A stretch of DNA of 64,000 nucleotides, taken from the NCBI RefSeq assembly GCF_900090045.1, contig NC_041782.1:248001-312000 (forward strand). The letters are read 5' to 3'. Shown here piece by piece: positions 40,201 to 52,326 of the stretch; the stretch's first letter is position 1; each line of letters opens with the position of its first letter. A program made the translations under genes and the position numbers. This stretch comes from Plasmodium malariae. Lineage: Eukaryota; Apicomplexa; Aconoidasida; Haemosporida; Plasmodiidae. The notes beneath the pieces were generated by a model. It saw only the letters and a list, made by a program, of their open reading frames with translations. It did no database searches and was not told the origin of the DNA.

Positions 40201-41035
40201 ATACATGAATACTAATTATTTTACAAATTTAATAAACGTAGTTATATAAATTTTATGTTTAAATAGTTTAATAATATTTTTCTTATTATTTAAGTTCATT
40301 TATAATTATTGCATAGCATAATTTTGTGGAACAAATTTATTATTGTACATAATATTTGGTTATTCTATTTTCTCATTGTGATTTCAGTCAAAATTGTTTA
40401 TCATATTTAAAATAAGTACATTGCATATAATTACCTATAATACAAATTATAAGACTTTTTTTGTATTACCTGTAGTTTTGTAGTTATATTTATAACAAAA
40501 TTTCTTAAAAACTCTAAAGTTTATACTATATAACTAATATTTATCAATATCTTTCTAACTATTTGTTGATAAAAATTTATTGTTAATTTTATGATATATA
40601 AAATATGTGTCATTTTGTATTATTAATTTAAGGTAAATATATTTAATGTACTTTTATATTATATAGTTTGTAATATCATAAAATTATTTTATGTTTATTT
40701 ACTTTCTTTTTTAACGATGTTTTAATTTCTCTACAATATCGCTATTTGAATATTTCACAATATTTTTCACATATTTATTGTATACTATTTAAACATATGT
40801 TTGCATCCTATTAATTGCAACTTTTTATTTTTTCCTTCTTTAATTTAGTTCTTATAAATTATTGCTATATATGGATTTTGAGTTATTATTTTTCAAATAT
40901 TTTTATTTTAATTTACCTCGTTAAATGGGTTACATTGACACAAGGAATCTTAAGTTCGAGAACAAGTAGTAATTACTCAATGTCTTTTAGTATTTCTACT
41001 AAGAACAATTGAAATATAAGCTTATTATGGTTTCC
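37247..41035. other. Intergenic, A+T rich
   Basis: Almost featureless A+T sequence. From about 40905 to 41035 the minus strand becomes richer in G/C and may be a decayed extension of the tail exon of the 41 kb pir-like pseudogene. The + strand open frame at 40815-41012 overlaps it and is not supported. Confidence 0.4.
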
Positions 41036-42535
41036 TTATATTGCTATATAAATAACCCTTCGTTTTTCTTTTTTGTTCCTCTTATATAACCACGATAAAA
41101 AGGGAATGAACTAATATGATAATGTACAATATAAAACAAATATAATATAGTTTTATTTTATAATAATAAATTTTTAAAGAAATTTCATTATATATAGAAA
41201 TACAAAATATTTATATTTTAATATGATATTTATATATACTTCGTAAAAAACAAAAAAAAACTATAATTAATACAAATATACGAGTACATTATATATCTGG
41301 ACAGAAGTGAACATAACTAGATATATTATATAGACGTACTAAGGTATTAGTATTATCATGAATAGTACACAAAATTCTTTTAACTTTTGATACGTTTGTT
41401 TTATAATTCAACATTAATTTAGTGAATGCTGTTTCACAAGCGTCCATTTCTTTTAATCTTTGGTCTCGTACTGACGCCGAGAAACTTAATAAAACTTTTG
41501 ATATAACAATATCTAACAAATCAGAATGAGCTTTTGATCTAATGCCTGACGAGAAACTTTTAGATATTCCTTTTCTTTCATATTTTTTCACGCTTATTTC
41601 CTCATACGATATTTTACTTCAATCATTTACGTTTCCCCTTACATAGCTGAGCACTAATGCTTTATGCGCAAATTCAGAAACATCTATTTTAGGCTTTCCT
41701 TCAATGCTTTCTCTTATATTTTTTAAACGTTTTTAGTGTTATTGGAATACCTTTACAAAACTATATTGACCTACCATGAAAACCATCCATCTGATTGTAT
41801 CCGCTTAAGCAAGTACTGATGGTTTTTTCTAGTCCAGAATTTTTACATTCCTTTCTTCTATCAACAAATTTATATTTAATAGAACTTTTTGAGAATATGA
41901 AATATTCTTTTGCTCAATTAATATCATAAGTACGTATTAAATAATTGCGATTATAATCTTTTCGCAAATAAAATAATCTTCGCTAGTATCTTTCCCAATT
42001 TAATTACAGCAATCCACTTTGTTCTTTTTATATAGTTATTTAATTGGATTAAGGTATTTATAATATTCCTTGTAGATAGAATCATTAGAACTACTAAAGC
42101 AAATATCAATAGCATTGTGAACTGCTATATAATTATACAAATCCTTTTTTTCATTCTACTTTTTCAAAATGTCATTTGGATCGTACTCAATCTGATAATA
42201 ACATTTAGATTTATGATAATATTTATTTTTGATATCGAAAAGTTTACTAATAAGATAATCATAATCCTTTGTATAACATGTATAAATCATTTTCTACAAT
42301 TCATAATATTACCAGTAAGTGCAACATAAGAAACGAATATTACTATTCTCTTTGTTCAGTAATGTAGATAAGTTCCTAAAACTTCCCGTAGTTTTAATAT
42401 ATAGTTCACTTTTTCGTTGACATTTTCCTTAAATTTTTGAAATATTTTACAGTTTTCATTAAAATCTTATCTTTATGTTCCATTAATATATTTTTCATAT
42501 ATTTTAAATACCGCTAACTCTCTCTCTAATTCATT
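41036..42535 (-). pseudogene. Decayed PIR-like gene with an unusual open segment
   Basis: The gene reads from about 42535 (after an AG acceptor) leftwards, in pieces. The pieces are NELERELAVFKIYEKYING; DFNENCKIFQKFKENVNEKV; YDYLISKLFDIKNKYYHKSK; then IEYDPNDILKK, LYNYIAVHNAIDICFSS and YFICEKDYN. The order and Cys pattern fit a PIR ectodomain, with many frameshifts and stops. From about 41720 a second portion is open apart from one TGA. It includes a 100-codon frame (41591-41289; for example KAHSDLLDIVISKVLLSF and CETAFTKLMLNYKTNVSK) that I do not recognise. After a TAA at 41289 the same frame gives a membrane-like stretch (RIFVLIIVFFCFLR), then a GTATAT donor. A last exon at 41110-41036 opens F-I-P-F-L-S-W-L-Y-K-R, a PIR-type tail but only 24 residues. 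No first exon was found. PIR origin is likely for the ends; the middle could come from another gene. Confidence 0.65.
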
Positions 42536-45500
42536 CTCAAAATTGAGGAAAAAATATGAATTATATAAATATATAAATAATTTCTTTAGAAAAAATGTCA
42601 TTGTGCTTCAAAAGAAACGAATATTTATAATAATAACATTTTAATATTTTCATTTAGTAAAAATTTAATATGTTCCCATATCATCTCCCTTATAGATTTC
42701 ATTTTGTAATAGCATATCTGAAATTAATAAAAAAGCATTGTTAATTAATATATGTTCCTAGTTATAAAAAAGAATAGCTCATAGTATTTTATCATATTAG
42801 GTATAATTTTATATATATGTTAAAAACAAAGTTAATGATTATTAGTAAGGACTTCTTTTCAAAAAATATACATGAGAATTAATTTAAAACTGCTATTTTT
42901 ATCATATAAAACTCAAGAATTTAATTTTGAAAAAAATAATATTACAATTAAGTGAATTATACTTTAATAAATTATTATTTCGTAAAATATTAATATATAT
43001 CAATATTATATAATTCTGTGCTAATGTATAATAAAGCAGTATTAGTAAGGTTCCATAAACATAAATGCCAATTTTTATAGCAACATATTCATAACAATTT
43101 TATTTTACATATTAAAGTAATGATTATGCATTAGTATATTTTTTCTTAAAATTGTAAATATTTTTTATGAACAATGATAACAATTCAAGATGGAAATTTT
43201 AATATACTTACTAACATATTTATTCAAGTTTGTGGATTATTCTAATACATAATATATTTATAATATTAAGCTAAATTCTTTTATAAATATAAATATTTTA
43301 ATATAAGAAAAAAAATATTATGTTTTAATAAATGTATACATAATAAATAAATTCTAACATATGATATAAGTCCTTCTTAGGAAACATATTATTTATTATA
43401 TCCGTAATACCTGAAAGGTATCTTATATATTATAATTATAAAATTATACACACCACTTTTCTCCTTTTAAAAATTGTAAAGTTAAAATGTTATCTTGTTG
43501 CATGTTTTAATTGTTTTTATATAATATTATTTATTTTCCCATTTTAAGCTAATATATATACGATTGTAAAATGATATGATGAATTATTTTAAATAAGAAA
43601 ACACATAAATAAAAGTTAAATACGATCATCTTTATAATATAAAACACTTCTTGATATATATATACAAAATTTTCAAAATAAAAAAAATATAACTGCAGAT
43701 ATAAATGAAAGCATATTCTTTATAATATACATTATTTATATAAATATATTTGTAACAATTTTTTTAAAATTACCTAAATTCTTAATAATTATGGAAATAT
43801 ATGTTATGTGTTTTTTCAAATATATATATAATTATATGCTTTATTTACTTCAATATCAATACTAAAGGTAAAAAAGCATATGTACGATCTTTATACTTCT
43901 TATTGTATATTTCTTTAATATAATTTTGCAATTTTTTCATAATGTTTATTAATGTAGCTTTCATTCGAAAGACAATATTTTTAATAAGTTATTACCAAAA
44001 TCGTCAACATTATACTCTATATTATATACATTATATTTTTTATATGAACTCAAATCATTTAAAATATTTTCTTAAGAGTGATAACAATATAATTATATAA
44101 ATAAATTTTCATATGAAAAAATAATACATTTTACTTTGATAAAAATAAAACGTTTATGAAGATCTATTTACAACTACTATCATAATAAAATCAGATATAA
44201 ACATTCATATTTATATTATTTACCTACTAAGTTCTAATATATATTTATTAAATAAAATAAAAAAAATTTGAATATAAATATATAAAAATAAAAAAAATAG
44301 AGTAAAATAAATTCTATTCATTTTTATAAACACTTAAATAAATTTAAAAATTTACATAAATCTAATTAGCAATAACATTTCTTCCATTAACTATTAAGCT
44401 TAAATTATAGTAATACTATTAATTGAGCACAAAATAAACAATCATAATTATAAAAAAATGAAATGTATTTATATATTATAATATTACATAATAATATAAT
44501 ATTATATGTTGAAATGTCAAATAAAAGCGTATGCATTTGTATATATATTATATATGTGTATTAAATTTTTATTATATATTTTTTTTTTTCAACAATAATA
44601 TATATATACGCTTTAAAAAATAAAATTTGTAAATAGATTTCTTCTTTATTTTTAAATTTTTATTATATTTTAAAAACATTTCATAAATTATTCTTTTATT
44701 TATCAGAATCCTATGTATAATTTTCCTCTAAATATATAATATTCTTCTTGATTAAAAATAGCCATAAATTAATATATAATTTTTGTGCATTATTTTAATG
44801 CACCATAGTTAATAAAAAATAGGCACATTTTGTATATTAATTATTTTTACAGATTTTTTATATAATGAAAAAAAATCATTTTATATCCCATGGTGCTAGA
44901 TAATAATACATTCAAATAAATATAATCATAAATAATATTATACTACTTTACAATTAAAATAATGGAATACTTTTAACGAACTTTTTAAATTTTATATTCT
45001 CTATTTTAATTTCAAATAATCAAAATAGATAAAAAAAAAAAATAAAAGACCTTATACGATATCTTTCAGCTGTACAATTTCCGCATGAAAACTAATAAAG
45101 TTTATTAGTTATTAGTGCCATGAAAGAATTTTAATTTTTTGTTAAATTTTCCTTCTTTAAAAATTCAATTTAATTTATATATAAATAAGCTAATAGAACA
45201 TATAATATTAAGTTAAAAATTTGATACTATACTACCAAAAATAAATATATATAATGTAAAATATTTTAAATTGCTCTATACTGTATTTTAATTATTTATA
45301 TAAGGATAAATAGATTAAATGAAATTTAAAAATATAAATTCTTTTGTATATGCATATTTTACTTCATAAATTTTTGTTTTGAAATAAATAAAAAATATGA
45401 AGTACAACGCACAAAAAGAAAAATGTTAAAGTGAAATTTCTACCATTATGTATATTTTTTTCCTATCAAAACAAATATATATAGGAACATTAAATATATA

Positions 45501-47362
45501 ATTTATTCCTTCTCAAAATAATTGGATGTGAAATTAAATTGGTTGTGTTACGATCAGCAAGTTTTCCTTATTATATTTTGCAATAAAGTATTAATATATA
45601 TATAATATATAAAAAATTAGGTGTTTTAATAGAATATTGTAATATTTAACTAGAAAGTAAAAAAAATTAGTTTATTTATTTTACTTAAATACTTATTATT
45701 ATGATTATAATTTTTACAGTTAGCAATACGTTACTAGTTTCACTTATTGAAGTTCCTAAAGTCATACATACATAAATAAGGCAAATATATATAGCGTCAA
45801 TGTTAAGAAGTTAATATATAGATTTACATAATAAAGATAAATAATACAAATGATAATCATAACTTTCATTTTTATTAGAATTTATCACGTAGCAAAAATA
45901 ATTTATTAAATAAAATCATATATATATCTCATTTATACATTTTATACAAAATGTTATATTTCTCCTTTTTTTAAGGAAAAATTTTAATAAATATATTGTT
46001 ATAAATTAATTTAATACTACTACAATATATCAAATTAATAAAATCAAAATGATATAATTATACATAAAGCACAAATTACATCGGTTTATGTTTATTACTT
46101 TTTATTACATTAAAAAAGTATCATTATTAATATCAGAATATTTGTAGTTTTTTAATATTAATTTTGCATATATTAAAATAGATGCAAGTCCTTATTAATA
46201 TTAACTTTAGATCATATACAGGCAAATATACACAATAGAACAAATAAAAAAATAAATATATATATTTATTTACCTAAATATATCAAAAAATTTTATTTAT
46301 TTTTGTTTTTCTTATTGGTAATGCAAATTTTATTTTTTATAACTTATTTGCACAAAACTATTGCTATCACGAAGCAAAAAAAAGTATGTTTCTATAGTAA
46401 AAGTTAATGAAATTTTAATTTAAGTTTATCAGTACACTCACTTGATGCAAGTAAAATAAATTATTATATGGAATATAATATAAGAATAAATTTTCATAAT
46501 ATTATATATTCATGTAATTTTTATAATTTGAATTAAAGACATATTTTAAGTAGACATAATTTTGTGCACTTATACTTTATTCTTTCACAATTATTTATAA
46601 TACTCAAAATTATTGACTTAAATATGTAATTTATTCTTAATAAAAATATCATGCTATTTCTCAATTATCATACCAAATATAAATCACTTTAAGATATAAA
46701 CATACGCTGAGAACGCTTTTGTAAAATACATTAATTTAAATGCATTTAAAATAATGATATTTATAACAAATATTAGTTAATTTTTTTTTTTTTACAAAAA
46801 CAAAAAATTACGCTGTTTTTGTTATATACTAAATGAAAAAGACATGTACAATTAATTTAAAGCAAATCATATATTTTTTTTAATTGACTCACGAACAAAT
46901 AGTTTTTTACTAAAAGATAAAAACAGTAATGAAAACAAAATAAATGTATCTTATAATGTAATAATATGAATTTCTTACTAATTCAAGGAAATAATAAGAA
47001 ATTCACTTTTTTATGTGAGTTTTATTGAATACGTATATTTCATCAAAAACCTATAAGTAAAAACACTCGTATTTCATGCATATGTAATAAATTAAGAACA
47101 AAAAATTTTTGAAAATACGAATTTATAAAATAAGATCATCCAATTCAATAAATATTACGAATATATGTTTTTATAATTTAGATCGGAATAGACATGTATG
47201 TTCAATTAGTATTATAACAATTAATTAAATGCATGTATTCTTCTTAAGAATACAATATTTTTAAGAATACTATATAAATTATTTTTAGAACTTTAAAGAT
47301 TTTCTAACAAAAGGACTTAACTCATTGTAACAAATTTTAGAATTCTTTTCCTTTATCATTTT
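42536..47362. other. Intergenic, A+T rich, one relic
   Basis: It contains the relic at 43845-44065, listed separately. The remainder is homopolymer-rich sequence with no supported gene. A short + strand reading near 45528-45600 (DVKLNWLCYDQQVFLIIFC) is too short to judge. Confidence 0.4.
43845..44065 (-). pseudogene. Unrecognised gene relic, frameshifted
   Basis: One frame reads LNDLSSYKKYNVYNIEYNV then DDFGNNLLKILSFE and stops. The next frame picks up LSNESYINKHYEKIAKLY and stops, and a third gives NKKYKDRTYAFLPLVLILK before TAA. The frames follow each other without gap, which is the mark of a once-continuous exon with at least two indels. The end turns hydrophobic, as before the membrane segment of exported Plasmodium proteins. 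I cannot assign a family. Confidence 0.4.
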
Positions 47363-48200
47363 TTATTTTAGAATTTTTATAAAAGTATAAATTATACCTA
47401 TTACAGATAAGAAGAATGCAATTGTAAAAACTGCTGAACTTACTACCATAAGAATCATAGGTGATGTACCATTCTTAAACGCATTTGCTACTTCCTCATC
47501 TGAGTAATAATAATATATTAATACAACATTTAATAATAAAAATACGATTTCTGTCAATAACACTAATAGGAAAGGGGTAAGTACTGAAGATTTCTTTCTA
47601 CATATCATTCTATTTGTAATATTTCTTATTAATTTTCATATTATTTCTAATTTTATAAAAGGAATCTAATAGATTGAATATTTTTCTTTCAACATAGTTA
47701 TCGAATCAACTAAGTAAAGAAGACATTTTTTTCTTAGAAGCATTATCCCCTTCATCCCTATATAATTCAATTGCTTCTAAATCTTCTATATCTGATACAT
47801 TATCTTCGTCACTTTTAGATATATATTCCTCTTCATTTAGCAATGGAGTATTCCATCCATTACGTAATGTATCATCATATAATTTTACATACATTAAATC
47901 CTCTGCTATTAATCAGTTATATATTAAATTTAAATTGCCTTCTTACATTTCTTACCTAATATTTTATTACAATTATTCTAAAGAAAAAACGTAAATAAAC
48001 ATTTATAATTTCTACAAATATATATTACTATACTACGCAAGTATTTTTAAAAGCAAAACCAAATAAGAAATTAAAAAAAAAATGTAAAAAAATATTGAAT
48101 ATTATTATAATACCGCATAATTGTTATAATAGCATACCAAAATTAAAATGATAAATACAATGATATTAACAAAGATGAAATACTTGAAATTTTCTTTTAT
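47363..48200 (-). pseudogene. Exported-protein-like gene, several lesions
   Basis: A likely two-exon exported protein of a family I cannot name. Exon 1 (48200-48138, 21 codons) reads KENFKYFIFVNIIVFIILIL, a signal-type stretch, but its first codon is ATA rather than ATG. The intron is 150 bases. Exon 2 (47987-47363) starts NNCNKILGKKCKK and then shifts frame. The next frame has TGA followed by L-I-A-E-D, in the place where an R-x-L/I-x-E export motif would stand. An acidic stretch follows (EEEYISKSDEDNVSDIEDLE), then TGA after MSSLLS where Trp (TGG) would fit. FDNYVERKIFNLLDSFYK comes next, then a second frameshift near 47610-47620. An 81-codon open frame ends the gene, with two membrane segments (TPFLLVLLTEIVFLLLNVV and MILMVVSSAVFTIAFFLSV). 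Multiple independent defects make it a clear pseudogene. Confidence 0.75.
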
Positions 48201-51200
48201 TGTTTAATATAATTCTTATGCATATTGAATAATAATAATATTAACCATATTAAAAATACTTAAAACGAAAAACATTACTGATTTTTTAATTATTTCTAAT
48301 TTATATATTCTTAATATAATAAATTTACTTTATATTATATATATCCTATAAAATATTACAATACAAAATAACAATAAAATTGATTTATCATAATTTCTAT
48401 ATAGGATAATTATTAAAAAAAAAAAAAAGCTCTATAAAAAATAATTTAAAAGAAACGAAATGATAAACATTTAGGTATTTATATGTAAAAGGATAACAAA
48501 TTTTCAATTTATTAATTTTATTCAGAAATATAAAAAAATTGAAAAAGAATATATTAGATAAAATAAAGAATTATTTAATCAACGAAAACAAACTTTTGTT
48601 TATTTAAAACAAAGCATATCTTGTATTAAGTGTATACTGATATATATTTAGAAACTAGCTATTGAAATTTATGTTGTACTCAATTTTTAATTCTTATGTT
48701 ATACAAGTTTTTTCTAATGTGCTGTGTTATAACTAAATAATACAAATTATAAAGAAAGTGAAAATAATAGTAAAAGAATATAGTGTTATAAAATTTCGCT
48801 TTCATTGTATTATATATATATAATATTACATTATTAAAATATTATATTCTTTTACAACCTATTATATATTGATAAAATAAAATTTAAGTCTAGTAAAATA
48901 TATTCAATATATGTATATATTTAAATTACTCTAATAATAAAATATATATTTTTTATAATTTATCATATTATGCAATTTACTTAAATACTAATATTATTAA
49001 TTGTTATTTAATAAAATATTTTAAAATTTATAAATTATATACTTTATATTTCTTGCGAAATTGTAAAAAATTTTACATTTATTAAAACATTAATACATCA
49101 AAAAGGAAAAAAAAGCAAAAAACATATTTTTCTAACATAAAACTATTGTATGCATTTCAGTAATTTTAAAAATAATTATAGACATGTTAAATTACAAAAA
49201 AATATAGACAAGAATAATACAAATTTAAGTTATATATAATGATGATAAATAAAATTATGAAAAAAATAAGACAAACTAATTTTTTTTATGAAATTTTTGA
49301 AAGAAATATTATCATACTATTTCATATATAATTAAGTAATAAAAAAAAAAAATTTAAATGAACTATATAACAGTTAATATTAATATATAATATAAAATTT
49401 TCCTATAAGAAGATATTTATTTTATATACTCTTATTTTTACTTTTTTAACATTACAAAACAGTATTTTAAAATTATGAATTCATTATATTAAAAAAATTA
49501 TTGTTAAATAAAAAAAAAAAAAACAAAGAAAATTATCATAGTTAAAGTGATTTTTTGAATTATTAATTGAAGTTACAAAAACTTAATATATTTTTATTCC
49601 ATTAATTTATATGGGCATATTTTAACGTTCATAACTACATTCGCTTTGTATTCTACAGAAACTTTTATCATTACAACAACAAAAATTTTATTTAATTAAA
49701 AAAATTTTTTTTTACATAAAAATTAGTTAACACATAAAAATTTATAAAATAAGCACATAAAGTTATACAATAAAATATATTATAATAAAATGAAAGTTCC
49801 ATATAATATAATGAAGTAAATACTCTAATTTTTTTACACCCTCAAAAATTCATTGGAATGTTTATCGATCTTGAATTTTTTTTATTTTTTCATTTTACAT
49901 ATTTAACTATAATAATAATGTGCAAGATTTTTTTATATGCTTACCTTATCATGAATATTTACATAATATATTTAAAATAGAATTAAATCAAAATTACTTA
50001 TATGTAATAATGAAATAATAAATACACGAATAGTATGATTTACTGGAACATTATAATTAGCACAATTTTAATAATCCCATACATTCAACTGCTACTAAAA
50101 CTAAAATTCCATCAATAAACCTTAACTATCTCTTAGATATAACCTGAAGTACAAACATATATTTATGAATTATATTAAAGAAAAATAATTCGATTCTGTC
50201 ACTATTATTTTATTAAAAAAATAATAGTCACATTATTGATAAATTTGTAATGATAAAGGTAAACTATATATATTCATATATTTTTCAAATAATATTAATC
50301 ATTACATAATTTATTTGTAAATATCCATAAAAGATAGGATAAATATAAAAAAAAATACTCATAAATAATGAAATCGTAGAAAATACTTTTATATTTTAAT
50401 TAATTATAATTTGTATTTTTGTATACATATAAAACATTTATAGAATATTACATTTATTCATGAAGAAATTAAAAAGGAATTATATATATTATCATTAATA
50501 TGTGATTAAATTTAATTTGTTAATTTAATATTTGAATGATACAATAAATATGAATCATATATATGACCTTTATAAATATTCAATATAATTTATTTTTAAT
50601 AAATTTATTCAAAATAGAAATAACACTACAATTAAGAACAATAATAAAATTATAAATATTCTTAACTTCTCATTAAATTGTAAGGATATAGAATTCCGTA
50701 ATTAATAAAATATTATAAATAATCCATATATAGTAAGAACCTTACCTTATTATATATTAATAACTCCCCCAATATGTCTCTCAAAAAATAAACATAAACA
50801 TGTTTTAAAAAAATTTTACTGTAAATATGAATAACAAATATATCTAAAGACATATTTTACAAAGTAAATAAGTTTTTTTAAGTAAATATATATATATGAA
50901 CGCAACGATATATACTCACTTCATTTCATTAAATACAAAACAAGGAATATATATTGTTAAATCAGAACTAATTTTATATTTTTCTAATTACGTAAACAAA
51001 TTGCAATTTTCTCCCAGAAAAGGAAAAAAAGAGTAAGAAGCATTTTTATTAGGACAAATGTAAATATAAAAAATGCTCTTTTAAAATTATATTAATTATA
51101 TGGTTATGTTTTCATCTTAAGGTACATGTAAATATTCTTCATAGAAATCTATCTAAATACACAAATATATGATACATGCAGTAGTGTACAATTAAACTAA

Positions 51201-51432
51201 TATAATAATTTAAAATACAAACTTTTAAAAATTAAAACATTCGAATTCATAAAAAAACTAAGAACATATATGTTTTGTCTCTGGAGTGAAAAAGGGCGTT
51301 AATATATAATTGCTTCTCTAAAATTTCAGCAATTAATTATATGTTTACTATAAATATAACTAATAATACTTTAGACGTTACATCATATTAAAAGATACTT
51401 GAGGTAAAAAAACATATTTCTTATTATTTATT
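48201..51432. other. Intergenic, A+T rich
   Basis: Contains 50081-50134, which aligns gap-free with 11081-11134 at an equal distance behind a fam-l gene. The rest is poly-A/T-rich sequence with no supported gene. Confidence 0.4.
51236..51270 (-). repeat. Shared 3' flank box of fam genes
   Basis: About 165-195 bases beyond the 51433 stop. The + strand text TTCGAATTCATAAAAAAACT is followed by AAGAACATAT, closely like 19441-19475 although the two genes are 32 kb apart. Confidence 0.55.
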
Positions 51433-52326
51433 TCACTTTTTATTTAACTTAATGTTTTCATATTTCTTAACGTTTTTATGGTAATAAAAAACCGACGATA
51501 TGAGCGTGACCCATAACATTAAAAAGGGCATAATATATAAAATACCACTAAGTGGCCCTAGTACAGTAACATAAATAATATTTTTCCATTCAGTCCCTAG
51601 ACTATTCAATATACTAAAGAAAGACAACAATTTTTCCTTAATTGGAAAAAGCAGGTATATATCTACTATATGTACAGCTGATAACAATAAAAACAATAAT
51701 AAAGGTAAATCTAATAGTAGTGAGAATTTTTTACGCATTATTTTTTTGTAAAACTTATAACTAATATTCTTGTTGTTTTTATGAAAATCTATATAATAAA
51801 GCTCTTTGAATACTTTTTTTTTAAGACGAGAGTACTTTTTTGTTTCTAATTTAGAATATTTATAATTCATATCTTGTTTATGGCCACCATAATTATTTAA
51901 TGAACCTATATATAACTGATTCGTTCCATATGTGCGCTCTTTTTCAGTATTATATATATCCTTTCTTTTTTCACTCCTTTATTTGGTATATCTTCTCTTA
52001 GAATTGCAACATTTAAATCTTTATCCTGTTTATATTTTGCTAGTAATCGATATGTTCTGTCATCAAATTTTATAAAAAGCTTATAATGTTTGCCTAGGTA
52101 CTTGTTAAACGTAATCTAATATCCAAAATAAATAAATGATATTAAAAAAAAATACAACCTAATGATAACAGCAGTATTCATTAAAATACAAAAAAAAAAA
52201 TATGAATTATGCAAATATACTTAAAAAATATTACCATACCACATCGTAGCCTAAATGGGGTGTATACGTAAAAAAGATAAGCACAAAAATTTTAATAAAT
52301 AAGAAAATCATAATGCTTTTTTCCAT
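51433..52326 (-). pseudogene. fam-l: fam-l exported protein, frameshift in exon 2
   Basis: This is a fam-l copy with an intact leader exon (52326-52240, 29 codons, opens MEKSIMIFLFIKIF) and a 124-base intron. Exon 2 (52115-51433) is 683 bases, one short of whole codons. Its first part is open through DDRTYRLLAKYKQDKD and IPNKGVKKER, then the phase-0 frame runs to TAG. The frame one base over carries D-I-Y-N-T-E-K-E-R-T, then LNNYGGHKQDMNYKYSK and the remaining protein. A base is missing near 51955-51965, in the AAAGAAAGGAT context. The rest is open: YSRLKKKVFKELYYIDFHKN, two membrane segments (LPLLLFLLLSAVHIVDIYL and ILYIMPFLMLWVTLISSV) and the tail YYHKNVKKYENIKL. The leader lacks the usual W-I-C-H motif. 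It could be a recent pseudogene or an assembly indel. Confidence 0.83.

Noticed and set aside
40950..40985. GTTCGAGAAC resembling a Pol III B box
   Set aside because: The invariant final C is displaced by one base, no A box or tRNA fold is present, and the sequence is better explained as decayed pir tail.
40815..42329. + strand open frames at 40815-41012 and 42117-42329
   Set aside because: They overlap the decayed pir-like gene on the other strand and have no independent features.
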